Shown: one piece after another, positions 3,977 to 5,283 of the stretch | How positions within the stretch are numbered: the stretch's first letter is position 1 | Layout: each line of letters opens with the position of its first letter | Assembly (NCBI GenBank): GCA_001799225.1 | Contig: MGTA01000148.1 | Coordinates: forward strand, 1-5,283 | Reading direction: 5' to 3' | From: Deltaproteobacteria bacterium RIFOXYD12_FULL_50_9 | GTDB taxonomy: Bacteria; Desulfobacterota; Desulfobulbia; Desulfobulbales; CALZHT01 | Length of the DNA stretch: 5,283 nucleotides | Notes under the pieces: model-generated | What the model saw: only the letters and a program-made list of their open reading frames with translations | Database searches by the model: none | Told to the model about the DNA's origin: nothing | Program-made: the position numbers and the translations under genes

Positions 3977-5283
3977 ATGAACGAAGATATCACCGTTGCC
4001 TTGGCCGGCAATCCGAATTCCGGCAAAACCACCCTGTTTAATACCTTGACCGGCTCACGTCAGCATGTCGGCAACTACCCCGGCGTCACGGTCGAGAAGA
4101 AGGAGGGGGTCTACAATCTGGCCGGTCGCAAGATCCAGATTGTCGATCTGCCCGGCACTTACTCGCTCACCGCATATTCAGTGGAAGAGGTGGTGGCCCG
4201 CGATTTCCTGGTAGGTGAACGGCCGAACCTGGTGGTTAATACGGTTGACGCCTCCAATCTCGAACGGAACCTCTACCTCACCTGTCAGTTTCTCGAAATG
4301 GGCATTCCTACGGTCATTGCCCTGAACATGATCGACCTGGCCAAAAGTCGGGGAGTCCGGATCAACGCTGAACGCCTGAGCAGTCTGCTAGGGGTGCCGG
4401 TGGTGCCGATTATTGCCAGGAGCGGGCAGGGGACTGCTGAACTTATGGAGACCGCAGTCAGGGTTGCCGATCAGATTCTGCCCTGGGAACCGATCAGGAT
4501 CTCCTACGGTGAGGATCTTGACTCCATTATTCTTGAAATGGAGAGTATGATCACCCAGGCCTCCTTTTTGACCGCTATATATCCGGCTCGCTGGACTGCG
4601 ATCAAATACCTGGAAAACGATCAGCAGGTTGTGGCCCGAGGCCGGACAGCCGATCCGCTTCTTTCAGGACGGCTCGAAGAGATGACCAAGATCGTCGCCG
4701 ACCATCTGTTGAAAACCCTTGAGACCTATCCGGAGGCAATCATTGCCGACCATCGCTATGGAGCTATTCAGTCGATCTTGAAGCAGGGCGTCCAGTCTTT
4801 CCGTTACAATATGGACCGTCTCCACACCTCGGACCGGATTGACCGGGTTTTGACCAATCGATTTCTAGGGCCGCTCTGCATGCTGGTGATTCTCTTCGGC
4901 CTTTATCATTTTACCTTTGCTTATAGCAAATACCCGGTTGCCTGGCTGGAGATCGCCTTTGGCTGGTTGGGCAGCAGGGTTGACGTGTTATTGCCGGACG
5001 GTCATCTAAAATCTCTGATTCTGTCAGGGATTATCCACGGCATGGGCGGGGTGCTGGGCTTTGTGCCGCTCATCATGTTCATGTTTTTCGGTATTGCCAT
5101 CCTGGAGGATTCCGGCTATCTGGCCCGGGTGGCATTCATGATGGACCGGATTTTCAGGACCTTCGGTCTGCACGGCAGTTCGGTTATGGCCTTTATCATC
5201 TCGGGCGGTATTGCCGGGGGCTGCGCCGTGCCCGGGGTCATGGCCACCCGGACCCTGCGCTCCTATAAGGAGAGGATGGCCAC
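3977..5283 (+). CDS. feoB: Ferrous iron transporter FeoB, N-terminal part (partial, runs off right edge)
   Basis: FeoB imports Fe(II) across the inner membrane and carries its own GTPase domain. The visible 435 residues (family usually 700-800) hold G1 GNPNSGKTT (11-19), G2 Thr38 in YPGVTVE, G3 DLPG (57-60), G4 NMID (117-120), and G5 around ARSGQG (147-152). A helical S-domain covers roughly 170-275, a first membrane segment about 296-314, and the first Gate motif GMGGVLGFVP...LEDSGYLARVAFMMDR covers 355-391. At 410-427 the usual GFGCNVPAIMATRTL pore motif reads GGIAGGCAVPGVMATRTL: the Cys (416) is kept, but Asn is Ala417. ATG 3977 places the P-loop at the usual distance from the N terminus, although its ribosome site is poor; GTG 3953 in frame would add 8 residues. 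It follows feoA by 30 bp and is probably co-transcribed and coupled. Confidence 0.96.
   Translation, partial: MNEDITVALAGNPNSGKTTLFNTLTGSRQHVGNYPGVTVEKKEGVYNLAGRKIQIVDLPGTYSLTAYSVEEVVARDFLVGERPNLVVNTVDASNLERNLYLTCQFLEMGIPTVIALNMIDLAKSRGVRINAERLSSLLGVPVVPIIARSGQGTAELMETAVRVADQILPWEPIRISYGEDLDSIILEMESMITQASFLTAIYPARWTAIKYLENDQQVVARGRTADPLLSGRLEEMTKIVADHLLKTLETYPEAIIADHRYGAIQSILKQGVQSFRYNMDRLHTSDRIDRVLTNRFLGPLCMLVILFGLYHFTFAYSKYPVAWLEIAFGWLGSRVDVLLPDGHLKSLILSGIIHGMGGVLGFVPLIMFMFFGIAILEDSGYLARVAFMMDRIFRTFGLHGSSVMAFIISGGIAGGCAVPGVMATRTLRSYKERMA

Overview
The window looks like ordinary chromosome from a motile, Gram-negative, anaerobic-type bacterium with moderate GC. Desulfobacterota (old Deltaproteobacteria, perhaps Desulfobulbales-like) is my best guess. 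The hints are a FlgM anti-sigma factor behind a sigma-28 promoter, a feoA-feoB pair whose FeoB belongs to a GGCAVPG variant, a small conserved protein of a type I associate with sulfate reducers, and a GTAGGGGC...GCCCCTAC intergenic repeat. The taxonomy is inference; no rRNA or other marker is present.

Layout. Positions 1-421 hold the 5' part of polA (DNA polymerase I) on the minus strand, running off the left edge. A divergent intergenic region (422-686) follows. It contains a near-consensus sigma-28 (FliA) promoter at 548-574, then a leader of about 100 nt with a strong hairpin that overlaps a possible eight-residue mini-ORF. flgM (687-998) follows and ends at an excellent Rho-independent terminator (1044-1081). 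A YqeY/GatB-type protein gene (1205-1705) comes next. Its stop codon lies inside a 57-bp double-hairpin repeat (1702-1758).

From 1819 onward, four genes lie tightly on the plus strand and could form one transcript: a 113-aa protein of unknown function (1819-2160), a 507-aa tetratricopeptide-repeat putative lipoprotein (2164-3687), feoA (3707-3946) and the N-terminal 435 residues of feoB (3977 to the right edge). The gaps are 3, 19 and 30 bp. An AT-rich stretch with two TATAAT hexamers (1778-1794) is the likely promoter.

How the parts work together. FlgM binds and holds sigma-28 until the flagellar hook-basal body is finished; its own sigma-28 promoter makes this a feedback loop. FeoA and FeoB form the G-protein-linked ferrous iron importer. 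The link between the Feo pair and the upstream TPR and unknown proteins is positional only. I see no CRISPR array, RNA gene, transposase or clearly new multi-gene system. The most unusual signals are the flgM leader, the repeat at the yqeY stop codon and the FeoB pore-motif variant.
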